Notes: generated from the letters alone by a model not told the origin. A stretch of DNA of 64,000 nucleotides from Saccharopolyspora gloriosae (GCF_014203325.1 NZ_JACHIV010000001.1:2419501-2483500), one strand, 5' to 3'; counted from the first letter of the stretch, positions 8,539-17,384 are shown. A program made the numbers and translations.

Positions 8539-10743
8539 TCAGCCGAGGCCGAGGCGGTGGCGTTCGGCCGCGACGATGCGCCGTTCGGCGGCCGTGCCGT
8601 CGTGCTGCGCTTCGGCGAGCGGTGCGGTGTTCAGCGCCTCAGGATCGGCGAGCTTCGCGGTGCTCTCGCGGGCGTAGGCGTCGAAGATCTCGGACTTCGC
8701 CACCAAGGTCTCGGTGAGGCGTTCGTCCACGCTGTCCTTGGCGAGGATGCGGTGCACGTGGACCTTCCGCGTCTGGCCCATGCGGTGGCACCTGGCGATG
8801 GCCTGGTCCTCCGTGCTGGGTTTGAGCTGCGGCTCGGCGAGGATCACGACGTTCGCCGCCTGGATGTTGAGCCCCGTGCCACCGGCGAGGATCTGGGCGA
8901 GCAGCACGGCGTGACCTTCGCGTTCGGTGAACTCGTCGATCAGGTCCTGCTTGCCGCGGGCGGACAGCGCACCGGTCAACGCCAGCGGCATCACGGCCGG
9001 TCCGAGGGCGGCGCGCACGGTGTCGATGACGTCGAGGAAGTTCGTGAACACCACGACCTTCCACTGCTCGGCGGCGGCGTCCTCGACGATCTCGCGCAAC
9101 CGCTCCAGCTTCGCGGAACGCGAGGACGCGTAGGCGGCGCGGCGCATCGCCATCATGTTCCCGTCGCGCACCCCGGCCAGGTAGGCGCGGGATTCGGCGG
9201 TGCCGCCGAGCTCCACCCAGTCCTCCAGCTCGATCAGCTCGGGTAGTTCGGTGAGCACGTCCTGCTGGTTGCGCCGCAGGTACGCCGGTGCCACCGCTCT
9301 GCGGAAACGGTTGGGGGACAACGCATCCCGCGCGTCCAGCTGCCGCGCCACCTCCGGTTGCAGGTAGCCGACCAGGGTGCGGAACTCCTCCACCCGGTTC
9401 TCCATCGGCGTGCCGGTGAGCAGCAGCGCGCGGCCGGCTCCGGCCACGACCGAGACGACCGCCTGGGACCGCTTCGCCTGCGGGTTCTTGATGTAGTGCG
9501 CTTCGTCCACGACGACCATCGCCAGCGGCGCCGAGTCCAGCCGCAGCCGCTGCAGGGTGTCGAACGTGGTCACCGCGACACCGCCGTCGCGCAGCCACTC
9601 GCGCGCGTCCGCGTCCCGGGTGGGGCCGTGCAGCGGGTGCGGGACGAGCGCGCTGTGCCGGGCCGTCTCCTCCACCCAGTTGATCAGCACGCTGGCCGGG
9701 CACACCACGAGGAAGTGCCGCGCGCCGCCGGCCGCGAGGTGGGCCATCGCGGCGAGCGCCTCCACGGTCTTGCCCAGCCCCATCTCGTCGCCGAGGATGC
9801 AGCGCCGCCGGGCGAGCGCGAACTTCGCCCCGAACGCCTGGTAGCCGCGCAGCGCGACCCGCATCAGCCGGGTGTCCAGCGAGGTCGAGGTGACCTGCCG
9901 TTCCTGCTCCGGCGGCAGGTGACCGGTCGCCGACCGCGCGTCGGTGCTCGCGTGGCCGGTCAGCTCGCTGAGCAGCGTGTTGTACGTGGCGGCACGCCGC
10001 TGGTAGTCCCGCCACAGCTCGTCGGGAACCTGCCGCGCCTCGGCGCCGACGGCTTCGTCCGCGGCCGCGCGCACCCGGTCGGCGCTCGGGTCGGCGAGCA
10101 GGTCTTCCAGGCGCCCCAACGCTTCCCGCGCGGTCGCCTTGCCGCGACGGCCGGTCAGCAGCATCCGGAACCTGCTGCCGGTGCGGTGCGCGACCGGTTC
10201 CAGCTCGTCCAGCTCGCCGACCCCGCGGCGCGCCGCGTCCCGCTGGGCCGACGCCTGCTCCCCGGCGACCTCCCACGCCCGCAGCGTCGCGAGCAGCCCG
10301 GTGTGCGCCGAGTCGCGCCGATCCGGGTCGAGGCGCACCACGGTGTCCTGCGCCGTCACCTGCGAGATCCGTTCGGCGGCGGCCACGGCGTCGCGCGCGG
10401 TGGCGGGGCCGACGCCCGGCACGGCCCGCAGCCGGTCCGGCCCGGCATCGGCCACGTCCGCGACGGTCCGGAACCCGGACCGCTCCAGTTCGCCGAGCCG
10501 CAACCGGCCGGTAGCGGCCTCGCGGAGCCTGCTCACCGGCATTTCCCGCAGCCGCCCGCGGACCTCGTGGCGCCGCGCGGCCTCGTACTGCTCCCGCGCC
10601 GAGTCGCGCAGCCGGTCCGGCTCCGCCAGCAGCGCCGTCGCCGCCGCGCGCCACGACCGCGCGGCCCGCAGCACCGCTGCCGCCGCCCGCGCCGTCCTCG
10701 GCTCGATCGGCACGGCACGCTCGTCGGAGCCCGTCGGTCCCAT
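8539..10743 (-). CDS. SNF2-family DEAD/DEAH-box helicase with N-terminal helix-hairpin-helix
   Basis: A 734-residue Swi2/Snf2 ATPase. The start ATG at 10743 (MGPTGSDERA) has GGGGAGG 8 nt upstream; the longer frame to 10950 lacks an RBS. Residues 95-125 form a helix-hairpin-helix (VPGVGPATARDAV), implying DNA binding. The motor has Walker A GDEMGLGKT (318-326), DEAH (413-416), TGTPMENR (motif III region), and the C-terminal lobe with GTGLNIQAANVVI and ARCHRMGQTRKVHVHR (motifs V and VI). It lacks an attached nuclease or methylase and has no partner gene adjacent, so remodelling or removal of DNA-bound proteins is the safest prediction. A defence role is possible but unsupported. Confidence 0.9.
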   Translation of the reverse strand: MGPTGSDERAVPIEPRTARAAAAVLRAARSWRAAATALLAEPDRLRDSAREQYEAARRHEVRGRLREMPVSRLREAATGRLRLGELERSGFRTVADVADAGPDRLRAVPGVGPATARDAVAAAERISQVTAQDTVVRLDPDRRDSAHTGLLATLRAWEVAGEQASAQRDAARRGVGELDELEPVAHRTGSRFRMLLTGRRGKATAREALGRLEDLLADPSADRVRAAADEAVGAEARQVPDELWRDYQRRAATYNTLLSELTGHASTDARSATGHLPPEQERQVTSTSLDTRLMRVALRGYQAFGAKFALARRRCILGDEMGLGKTVEALAAMAHLAAGGARHFLVVCPASVLINWVEETARHSALVPHPLHGPTRDADAREWLRDGGVAVTTFDTLQRLRLDSAPLAMVVVDEAHYIKNPQAKRSQAVVSVVAGAGRALLLTGTPMENRVEEFRTLVGYLQPEVARQLDARDALSPNRFRRAVAPAYLRRNQQDVLTELPELIELEDWVELGGTAESRAYLAGVRDGNMMAMRRAAYASSRSAKLERLREIVEDAAAEQWKVVVFTNFLDVIDTVRAALGPAVMPLALTGALSARGKQDLIDEFTEREGHAVLLAQILAGGTGLNIQAANVVILAEPQLKPSTEDQAIARCHRMGQTRKVHVHRILAKDSVDERLTETLVAKSEIFDAYARESTAKLADPEALNTAPLAEAQHDGTAAERRIVAAERHRLGLG

Positions 10744-10841
10744 GCGTCGCCTCCCCAGAACGTCGGCGCCCGTCACCGATACCGGCCTCGGCACCCGCGA
10801 ACATCCGCCGGACGGGTGGTCATCTCGGGGTGCTGCTCGCG

Positions 10842-10872
10842 CGATCGTCCAGGACAGCTTGCCGGACGATCG
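10842..10872 (-). terminator. Inverted repeat downstream of the marR-type gene
   Basis: CGATCGTCC and GGACGATCG pair exactly around a 13-nt loop, 85 bp after the MarR stop and about 100 bp before the SNF2 start on the same strand. Possible terminator. Confidence 0.4.
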
Positions 10873-10956
10873 ACGATCACCGGTACGGGGCTCGGCGCTG
10901 CGTGTCGGACGGCGGAAGGTCGTAAGGCTCGCCGATCCGCACGGGCGCATCGCTGA

Positions 10957-11478
10957 TCAGGTCGACGTCGCTCGTCGGGGTGCGTCGGAGGCGTGGGATT
11001 CCATCGTGTCGGCGAGGCGGTGCAGGGCGGTGAGCACCGCGTCGCGTTCCTGGCCGAGGCCGGCGAGCAACCGCGCGTGGGCGTCGAGCTCGCGGGGGAA
11101 GACGTCGTCGATGGTGCGCTCGGCTTCCGGCGTGATGCTGATGTGGGTGGCACGGCGGTCGGCCGGTTTCGCGGTGCGCGTGATGAATCCGCGCCTGTCC
11201 AGCTTGGCCAGGGTTTTGCTCACGCCCGCGCGCGACATGCCGAGTTGCGCCGCCAGGTACGCCGCGGTGACGGGTTCTTCGAGGTGGCGCAGCGGTACGA
11301 GCAGTTTGACCTCGGCCGGGGTGAGCGCGGCGCTGTCGTAGAGCTGTTCCGTGGCCTGTTCCAGCACGGCGGCGATGCGGTTGATCAGCGCGACGACCGC
11401 CATGGGGGAGGTGTCGAGGTCCGGGTTCCCGGCGCTCCACGACTCCTGCGCGCGCTCTTGGAGGAAGGACAAGGCCAT
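10957..11478 (-). CDS. MarR-family transcriptional regulator
   Basis: A 173-residue winged-helix regulator. The wHTH spans about residues 50-115, with LTPAEVKLLVPLRHL, the recognition helix region AAQLGMSRAGVSKTLAKLDR and the wing RTAKPADRRATHISIT. It is divergently transcribed from the FAD-dependent oxidoreductase at 11624, and the 145-bp gap holds two dyad symmetries, one abutting its start codon. The usual logic is autorepression plus repression of the divergent gene, relieved by a ligand or thiol oxidation. No ligand is deducible. Confidence 0.88.
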   Translation of the reverse strand: MALSFLQERAQESWSAGNPDLDTSPMAVVALINRIAAVLEQATEQLYDSAALTPAEVKLLVPLRHLEEPVTAAYLAAQLGMSRAGVSKTLAKLDRRGFITRTAKPADRRATHISITPEAERTIDDVFPRELDAHARLLAGLGQERDAVLTALHRLADTMESHASDAPRRATST

Positions 11479-11486
11479 CCCATTTC

Positions 11487-11524
11487 GTTAACCGGTGAAC
11501 TACTTGTTACGTTTCGAGTGTAAC
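11487..11524. promoter_or_regulatory. Candidate MarR operators in the divergent promoter
   Basis: GTTAACCGGTGAAC at 11487-11500 is a 14-bp near-perfect palindrome (one mismatched pair) starting 9 bp before the marR-type ATG. A second dyad, GTTAC-N9-GTAAC, lies at 11506-11524. The patch is AT-rich compared with its surroundings, consistent with overlapping divergent promoters. Confidence 0.6.
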
Positions 11525-11623
11525 CGCCTCCGGACGGTGAACATCAGGGCGGCCCGCTCCGGAGCGGGCCGCTGACCGCGTGTTCGCCCGGGGCGACGGC
11601 GATGGAGATCCGGGAGGGCGAAC

Positions 11624-12553
11624 ATGCTGGACGAGGACGTTGTGATCATCGGCGGCGGGGCCGCGGGCCTGGCCGCCGCGATGATGCTGGGCCGATCCCG
11701 GCGGCAGGTCGTGCTGCTCGACGCGGGGGAGCCGCGCAACGCGCCTTCCCGCCACCTGCACGGTTTTCCGTCCAGGGACGGTGCGGACCCGGCCGAGCTG
11801 GTCGCGGCCGGGCGGGGGGAGGTCCGCCACTACGGCGGCGAGATCCGCGACGCGCGGGTCTCCGGTCTCGAACGCGCCGACGGCGGATTCGCGATCCGCC
11901 TCGACGGCGGCGACGTGCTCACCGCCCGCGCGGTGCTGGTGGCCACCGGGTTGCGCGACGAACTGCCGGAGATCGCCGGACTGCGCGAGCGCTGGGGCCG
12001 CGACGTGCTGCACTGCCCGTACTGCCACGGTTTCGAGGTGCGCGACACCCCGCTGGCCGTGGTCGGCGGCGACAACCGGCCGTTCTCGCTGCACCAGGCG
12101 CAGCTGATCCGGCAGTGGTCCGACGACGTCGTGTTCCTCCCGAACCGGATCGCGCTGACCGACGACGAACGCCACCGCCTGCTGGCCCGCGGAGTGCGGA
12201 TCGTCGACGGGGAGGTGGCGCGCGTCGTGGCCGAGGCGGACGCGGTGTCCGCCGTGGAACTCGCCGACGGCCGGATCGTCGCTCGCAGCACCGTTTTCGT
12301 CGGCCCGAGGTTCGTACCGCGCGACGAGCTGCTGACGTCGCTGGGCTGCGAGGTCGGCGACGACGGCTGGGTCCGCGTCGACCCCTCCGGCCAGACCAGC
12401 GTCGCGGGAGTGTGGGCGGCGGGCAACGTCTCGGACAGCCCCGCCCAGCTCGTCAACGCGGCAGCCGCCGGTTCGAAGGCCGCCATCGCCCTCAACCACC
12501 ACCTCCTCGCCGACGACATCGACCGAGCGATCGCCGCCCACGACGCGAGATGA
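11624..12553 (+). CDS. FAD-dependent thioredoxin-reductase-like oxidoreductase (dithiol oxidase type)
   Basis: A 309-residue flavoprotein. The FAD motif is VVIIGGGAAGLAAA at residues 5-18, the redox pair is CPYC in HCPYCHGFEV near 139, and the distal FAD motif GVWAAGNVSDSPAQLV is near 265. The second Rossmann motif is only VVGGDNRPFSLHQA, not GxGxxA, so NADPH binding may be weak. That pattern resembles GliT/HlmI-type enzymes that use oxygen to form disulfides. The substrate is unknown. The ATG is preceded by GGGAGGGCG. Divergence from a MarR gene suggests thiol- or drug-responsive induction. Confidence 0.82.
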   Translation: MLDEDVVIIGGGAAGLAAAMMLGRSRRQVVLLDAGEPRNAPSRHLHGFPSRDGADPAELVAAGRGEVRHYGGEIRDARVSGLERADGGFAIRLDGGDVLTARAVLVATGLRDELPEIAGLRERWGRDVLHCPYCHGFEVRDTPLAVVGGDNRPFSLHQAQLIRQWSDDVVFLPNRIALTDDERHRLLARGVRIVDGEVARVVAEADAVSAVELADGRIVARSTVFVGPRFVPRDELLTSLGCEVGDDGWVRVDPSGQTSVAGVWAAGNVSDSPAQLVNAAAAGSKAAIALNHHLLADDIDRAIAAHDAR

Positions 12554-12775
12554 GGGGTCGCGCTCCGCCTGCGCACGCTCGTGCGGTGGGCAGGTGCGCG
12601 CACTGCGAGCGGCATCGGCGGTCCTGGATCTCCGCCGCCGGAATCAGAGAACCCCTACGTGATCGGTGCAAGCCGGGAGAGTGCGTCTGAGAGATCCGGT
12701 CTCGAGCAAGCGGCCGCAGCAGGGGCTTTTCCGAATCGGCTCTGCTTTCGGCGTGGGCCGGTGCAAGATGGTCGT

Positions 12776-13147
12776 ATGGCGGAGTCGGCGACCGGGCAGT
12801 TGTGGATCAGGACCTTCCAGGATGATGACGAGCTGAGGTCGCTGCTCGACTGGTTGCGTCGTGAAAGCGCGCTGCGCGGTCAGGTGAGCACGTCGCACGC
12901 CGATGTCGAACCCGGGCAGATGGGTGGTGCGCTGGACGCGCTCGTCGTCGCGGTCGGTTCGGGCGGCATGGGCGCGGTGCTGGCCGGCGCCCTGTCCACG
13001 TGGATATCGCAGCGGCATTCCGACGTGAAGCTGACCATCACCGACGAGGACGGCCGGACGATCGAGCTGGACGCGCATCGCGTCGACTCCCACGCCCTGT
13101 TGCAAGACCTTCGGGGGTTTCTCGATTCGCGGGAGCCGCCGCCGTGA
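12776..13147 (+). CDS. EACC1-like small protein (effector-associated constant component), module 1
   Basis: A 123-residue protein with the layout of the family named effector-associated constant component (EACC1): N-terminal strand LWIRTFQDDDELRSLLDWLR, a middle strand ending in VEPGQMGG, a hydrophobic Gly/Ala-rich segment (LDALVVAVGSGGMGAVLAGA, residues 45-65), then STWISQRHSDVKLTITDEDG and a final helix. In comparative-genomic work these proteins accompany caspase or trypsin-like effectors in actinobacterial conflict systems. ATG at 12776 fits the conserved N-terminus; the frame upstream from 12581 does not. The stop overlaps the GTG of the caspase gene (GTGA), so the two proteins are translationally coupled. 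Function is inferred from pairing. Confidence 0.8.
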   Translation: MAESATGQLWIRTFQDDDELRSLLDWLRRESALRGQVSTSHADVEPGQMGGALDALVVAVGSGGMGAVLAGALSTWISQRHSDVKLTITDEDGRTIELDAHRVDSHALLQDLRGFLDSREPPP

Positions 13148-14544
13148 CGCGTTTCCCCGACCCCGCCGCGTCCAGGGCTGTACTGATCGGGTTCAGCCGG
13201 TACGACGATGTGCGCGCCCTACCGGCGATTCCTGCGGTGCGGACCAATCTGGCAGATCTCCGGAAAGCCTTGGTGGGCGCTGCCACCGGCACGATGAAGC
13301 ACTGCGTCCGGGTCAGCGGGTCGGCTGTGACCACCACCGAGATCGGAAGCACCCTTGGATCCGCCGCGCAGGCGGCGACCGACGTGCTGCTGGTCTATTA
13401 CGCCGGACACGGACTGGTCGACGATTCCGGGCAGCTCTACCTCGCGCTGCCCGCCACCGACCCGGCCCGCTTGCGCTGGACCGCGCTGTCGTTCGAGCTG
13501 CTCCGCTCGGAGATCCTCGACAGCCCGGCGAAAACCCGGATCCTCGTGCTGGACTGCTGCTTCTCCGGTCGTGCGATCGAGACGATGAGCGAGCCGCGGA
13601 ACGTGATCGCGGGGAAGGTCGACATCGCCGGTACGTACATCATGACCTCGACCACGGCCACCTCGGTGTCGCACGCGCCCGCGGGGCAGCGGCACACGGC
13701 GTTCACCGGCGCGATGCTGGAGGCGCTGGGCACGTCCGGCCCCGTGAGCCTCGACGAACTGTTCCGCCACGTCGACCGCCGACTCTCCTCGCACGGACTG
13801 CCGCGCCCGCAGCGTCGCGCGGTGAACGCGGCAGGAGATCTGGCGCTGTGCAGGAGTTCGCCGTCGGACGCGCGTGCCGAACTCGCCGGGCGCTCGGAGC
13901 CGGAATCTCCAGCAGTGGCGACGGTCAAGCCATCGACGCGGCGGAGCGCCGCGGTGGACGTCGCCCGCCATGAGCACGCTGCCCGGGATGGTGCGGCCAC
14001 GATCGGTTCGAGGACGCACGATGGGCACAAGAGCTACAAGATCCCCAAGACGTACCGCATCGCGAGGCCGCAGCGCAAAGCGGTTCGAACACCCTGGCAG
14101 CGGGTAGGGATCTTCGTGATCCTGGTGCTCGTCCTGATCTTGGCTGCCATCGGTCTGAGGTGGGGCGACATCCCCGCGGAGTGGGATCCCGTCGGGCGAG
14201 CGATCCGCTCCGATCCCGATTCCATCGAAACGGGTGTCCAAGGATTCATCCTCCTCCCGTCGGTGTCCGCCGCCATGATGGCTTCGATCGCCTACTTCTT
14301 CGTGGGACGAGATGTACTGCTGTCGCGTGCTGGTGCGACTGTTTCCGCGCTGGGGGGAGTCGTCGGGCTCCTAGTTGGTCCGGGTGCTGTCCTGTTCGCG
14401 CTCTCCGGAGGAGTGGTCGTGCTAGGTCAGTGGATGTCGCCGCTCATCGCGTTGTGGACTTCCGCGCTGGTGAACTTCGTCTTCATGCTGCTCGTGTTCG
14501 GGTGGGATCATGAAAGCGGTCATCACTTCACGTTTCGGCGGTGA
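13144..14544 (+). CDS. Caspase-like protease with C-terminal transmembrane bundle, module 1
   Basis: A 466-residue peptidase C14-like protein. The N-terminal caspase fold (about 1-235) has VLIGFSRYDD, the catalytic histidine in YYAGHG (His89) and the cysteine in LDCCFSGRA (Cys139), followed by TAFTGAMLEAL. A basic linker (about 235-315) leads to about four membrane helices near 321-341, 365-389, 393-430 and 434-456; the protein ends soon after. The protease would face the cytosol, anchored to the membrane. The start is GTG inside the upstream EACC1 stop. Unlike modules 2 and 3 it has no propeller. Substrate and trigger are unknown; abortive self-cleavage signalling is a reasonable hypothesis. 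Confidence 0.88.
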   Translation: MTRFPDPAASRAVLIGFSRYDDVRALPAIPAVRTNLADLRKALVGAATGTMKHCVRVSGSAVTTTEIGSTLGSAAQAATDVLLVYYAGHGLVDDSGQLYLALPATDPARLRWTALSFELLRSEILDSPAKTRILVLDCCFSGRAIETMSEPRNVIAGKVDIAGTYIMTSTTATSVSHAPAGQRHTAFTGAMLEALGTSGPVSLDELFRHVDRRLSSHGLPRPQRRAVNAAGDLALCRSSPSDARAELAGRSEPESPAVATVKPSTRRSAAVDVARHEHAARDGAATIGSRTHDGHKSYKIPKTYRIARPQRKAVRTPWQRVGIFVILVLVLILAAIGLRWGDIPAEWDPVGRAIRSDPDSIETGVQGFILLPSVSAAMMASIAYFFVGRDVLLSRAGATVSALGGVVGLLVGPGAVLFALSGGVVVLGQWMSPLIALWTSALVNFVFMLLVFGWDHESGHHFTFRR

Positions 14545-14686
14545 CCGTCCGGTCCGGATCGAGTGCGGCGTCCGCTGCCGGCGCCGAGGGCCGACCCGCT
14601 CCCGCGGTGTGGTCTTTTCCCCAGCGAATGGGGCCTAACGTCGGCGGCACGCCCATGATCGCTGCCCCGCCGCGGAGGACACATCC

Positions 14687-15877
14687 ATGACCGTCGACGA
14701 GCTGCCGCTGCTGAAGTCCGAAGGGTCCGTGGTCGGCAGGCTGAGCCCGCTGATGCGGCAGCTGCGCGAACGCGGCCCCGTCGTCAAGGTGCGCACCCGC
14801 GCCGGTGATGAGGCGTGGCTGGTGACCCGGCTCGCCGAGCTCAAGCAACTGCTCAAGGACCGCCGCATCGGCCGCTCCCACCCCGACCCGGAGAACCGGC
14901 CCCGCTACCTCGACAGCCCGCTGCTGGACACCCTGGTGCGCAGCGACGATCCGGAGGTGGCGCGCGAGATCCACGTGAAGACCCGCGCCGCGCTCACCCC
15001 CCACTTCTCCGCGAAGCGGATGGTCGCGCTGCGGGAGCGGGTCGCCGCGCGCGTCGCCGCGCACCTGGACCGGATCACGGCGTCCGCGCCGCCGGTGGAC
15101 CTGCACGCGGAGCTGTCGCTGCCGCTGTCGTTCGAAGTGCTCTGCGATCTGCTCGGCGTCGCCGAGCACGACCGGTTCATGGCGATGCTGGCCGGGGCCG
15201 GACGGCTCGACGAGTCGGAGAAGGTGGCCGTCGGAGCCCAAGAGCTGTTCGCCTACCTGCAGGAACTGGTCGAGGAGAAGCGCCGCGAACCGGACGAGCA
15301 CCTCATCTCCGCGCTGTGCGAGGCGGAGATCGACGACGGCACGGTGTGCGAACTGATCTCCACGATCAGCTTCTCGTACCTGGTGACGCCGACGAACCTC
15401 AGCGCGGGCATCGCCCTGTTCGCCTCGCACCCCGAGCAGCGCGAACGCGTCGTGCGCGACCCCGGCCTGCTGGAGACCGCCGTCGAGGAGGTGCTGCGGC
15501 TGAGCAAGGTCGACGAGTCCTTCCAGCCCCGCTACGCCGGCGAGGACATCGAGATCGGCGGTGTCGTCATCAAGGCCGGTGACCTGGTGCTGTGCGACCA
15601 CTACTCGCCGTCGTTCGACGACCGCGTCTTCGACGACCCGGAGACCTTCGACGTCGGCCGCAGCCCCAACCCGCACTTGGCGTTCAGCCACGGCCTGTCG
15701 CACTGCATCGGTGCCCCCCTCGCGCGCATCGAACTCCAAGAGGTCTACGGAGCGCTCCTGCGCCGCCTGCCCGACCTCACCCTCGCCGTCCCGATCGAAA
15801 AGGTCGGCATGCCCACCGATTCCGAAGACGACGAACAAATGGGCAACGGAATCGCAAGACTCCCCGTCACCTGGTGA
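14687..15877 (+). CDS. Cytochrome P450 with atypical I-helix
   Basis: A 396-residue P450 with intact ExxR (EEVLR near 268) and heme loop FSHGLSHCIG (axial Cys340). The I-helix, where AG-x-[DE]-TT is expected, reads SYLVTPTNLSAG (about 230-241): the Ala-Gly kink and the acid are missing and only one Thr remains. Such P450s can use substrate-assisted proton delivery or peroxide, or act on carrier-bound substrates, but which applies here is not visible. The ATG is preceded by GGAGGACACATCC. It stands alone between a caspase module and the B12 importer. A repeat copy follows its stop. Confidence 0.9.
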   Translation: MTVDELPLLKSEGSVVGRLSPLMRQLRERGPVVKVRTRAGDEAWLVTRLAELKQLLKDRRIGRSHPDPENRPRYLDSPLLDTLVRSDDPEVAREIHVKTRAALTPHFSAKRMVALRERVAARVAAHLDRITASAPPVDLHAELSLPLSFEVLCDLLGVAEHDRFMAMLAGAGRLDESEKVAVGAQELFAYLQELVEEKRREPDEHLISALCEAEIDDGTVCELISTISFSYLVTPTNLSAGIALFASHPEQRERVVRDPGLLETAVEEVLRLSKVDESFQPRYAGEDIEIGGVVIKAGDLVLCDHYSPSFDDRVFDDPETFDVGRSPNPHLAFSHGLSHCIGAPLARIELQEVYGALLRRLPDLTLAVPIEKVGMPTDSEDDEQMGNGIARLPVTW

Positions 15878-15886
15878 CGTCTGTGT

Positions 15887-16045
15887 CTTGTCAGCGACGA
15901 AGTCGCTGAGCAGCGACCACGCACGCAGCCGGAACACCCGCGGGTTCTCAGTGGCTTCCTCGCGAGGACGGCCTTTTCCCTCGTGGCGGAGCCACTCGGG
16001 AAAAAAGATCCCGCAGCGAGGAAGCAACTGAGGTTCCGCCACCCG
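15887..16045 (+). repeat. Dispersed palindromic repeat, copy B (longest form)
   Basis: Begins with GTCAGCGACGAAGTCGCTGA, continues through ACACCCGCGGGTTCTCAG, TTCCTCGCGAGGACGG, the hairpin CTCGTGGCGGAGCCACTCGG, and ends with AACTGAGGTTCCGCCACCCG. It defines the forward orientation of the family and starts about 10 bp after the P450 stop. Confidence 0.8.
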
Positions 16046-16117
16046 ACCACCTATGCAGGCCGCCCACCCCTGCTCACGGCGAGGAACATCACCTTGATGG
16101 AGTAGTGGGATGTCCGG

Positions 16118-16290
16118 TTAGGGTGCTCGGGAGCCTGTCGCGCCCGTGAGGGCAGGGAATCCGGTCGGAAGCCGGAGCTGACGCGCAGCGGTAGGGGCGA
16201 TGGGCGAGGACGGCCACGGCCGGAACCACTGGACCTCCCGGTCCGGGAAGGGGCCTCGCCCGGTGAGCCCGAGCCCGAAGACCTGGCCGG
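16118..16290 (+). promoter_or_regulatory. Cobalamin riboswitch
   Basis: All landmarks of the adenosylcobalamin aptamer are present in order: GGGAATCCGG, GAGCTGACGCGCAGCGGTA, the B12-box ACCACTGG, then GGTCCGGGAAGG and the 3' strand GAGCCCGAAGACCTGGCC. It lies about 78 nt upstream of the substrate-binding protein start. In this class cobalamin binding shuts down expression, so the downstream ABC operon should be a cobalamin or corrinoid importer made when B12 is scarce. Confidence 0.93.
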
Positions 16291-16292
16291 CT

Positions 16293-16351
16293 CCCCGGAC
16301 CGCAGGCGGTTCCGGGTCGCAGCCTGCCGGACTCCGCGCCTGGGTCCGGGG
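16293..16351 (+). promoter_or_regulatory. Expression-platform hairpin of the B12 riboswitch
   Basis: CCCCGGAC (16293-16300) and GTCCGGGG (16344-16351) are exact complements bracketing the leader between aptamer and start. The 3' arm runs into the GGTGAGG region just before the ATG at 16368, so pairing could control ribosome access. Confidence 0.5.
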
Positions 16352-16367
16352 TGAGGAACCTCGTGCC

Positions 16368-17384
16368 ATGCCGTTCTCGCAAGCCCGCTCGTTACGCCTC
16401 GGGCTGGTGGCGCTGGCCGCCGCTGTGCTGGTCTCGTGCGCCGCGCCCGCCGACGACACCATCCGCGGCGAGGCCGCGACGACGGTGCGCAACTGCGACA
16501 CCGACGTCACCGTCGAAGCGCCGCCGCGGCGCGCGGTGTCGCTGAACCAGTCCACGACCGAGATCATGCTGGCCTTGGGGCTGGCGGATCGGATGGTGGG
16601 CACCGCGACCTGGACCGACCCGGTCGATCCGGCGCTGGCGGAGGCGAACTCGCGGGTGCCGCGGCTGGCCGACAACAACCCGTCGTTCGAGTCGGTGCTG
16701 GGCACCGAACCGGACTTCGTGCTCGGCGCCTACAAGGCCGTGTTCACCGATGAGGGGGTCGCCGACCGCGAGCGGTTCGGTGAGCTGGGCGTGCCGACGT
16801 ACCTGTCGCCGAGCAACTGCTTCCCGGAGGAGGCGCCGCTGCCGAAACCGGTGGAGCTCGACGACATCTACCGCGAGGTGCAGGAGATCGCCGACCTGTT
16901 CGGCGTCCCCGAACGTGGTCACGCGCTCACCGAGCAGCTGCGCGGCCGGGTCGCGGCGGCGCAGCGGAAGGTCGCCGGGCTCGACTCCCGCGCCGAGACC
17001 TCGGTGCTGTTCTGGTTCGCCCGCACCGAATCGCCGTACATGGCGGGTTCCACCGGATCACCCGCGGTCATGACCCGCGCGCTGGGCGTGCGCAACGCCT
17101 ACGCGGACATCAGCTCGATGTGGCCGCAGGTGTCCTGGGAGGACGTCCTCGCGCGCGACCCGGACCTGCTGGTGCTCGGCGACCTCACCCGCGACGGCGA
17201 AGGCGACGGGCTGGCGGCGAAGACCCGGTTCCTGCACGAGGATCCGGCGGTGTCCCGGCTCGCGGCGGTGCGAGACGGGCACCTGATGGGCATGACGGGC
17301 ACCGAGCTCAACGTCAGCATGCGCACCGTGCGGGGCATCGAACGGCTCGCGGATCGGCTCGTCGAGATGGACCGGCAGCGGTGA
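16368..17384 (+). CDS. btuF: Cobalamin ABC transporter substrate-binding lipoprotein
   Basis: A 338-residue exported lipoprotein. ATG at 16368 starts MPFSQARSLRLGLV with lipobox LVSC (Cys24), whereas the longer frame from 16200 runs through the riboswitch. The mature part is a two-lobe class III binding protein (Fe3+-siderophore/B12 group): ATTVRNCDTDVTVEAPPRR, SLNQSTTEIMLALGLADR, and a Trp/Met-rich C-terminal lobe. It would capture corrinoid outside the membrane and deliver it to the adjacent permease. The substrate is assigned mainly from the cobalamin riboswitch upstream. The stop overlaps the permease GTG. Confidence 0.87.
   Translation: MPFSQARSLRLGLVALAAAVLVSCAAPADDTIRGEAATTVRNCDTDVTVEAPPRRAVSLNQSTTEIMLALGLADRMVGTATWTDPVDPALAEANSRVPRLADNNPSFESVLGTEPDFVLGAYKAVFTDEGVADRERFGELGVPTYLSPSNCFPEEAPLPKPVELDDIYREVQEIADLFGVPERGHALTEQLRGRVAAAQRKVAGLDSRAETSVLFWFARTESPYMAGSTGSPAVMTRALGVRNAYADISSMWPQVSWEDVLARDPDLLVLGDLTRDGEGDGLAAKTRFLHEDPAVSRLAAVRDGHLMGMTGTELNVSMRTVRGIERLADRLVEMDRQR

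Noticed and set aside
8539-10743. SNF2 helicase as part of a known multi-gene defence system (DISARM-like or similar)
   Set aside because: No methylase, nuclease or DUF partner genes adjacent; only a MarR regulator and a secreted protein flank it.
16200-16367. Longer N-terminus of the B12-binding lipoprotein
   Set aside because: It would translate the cobalamin riboswitch and bury the lipoprotein signal.
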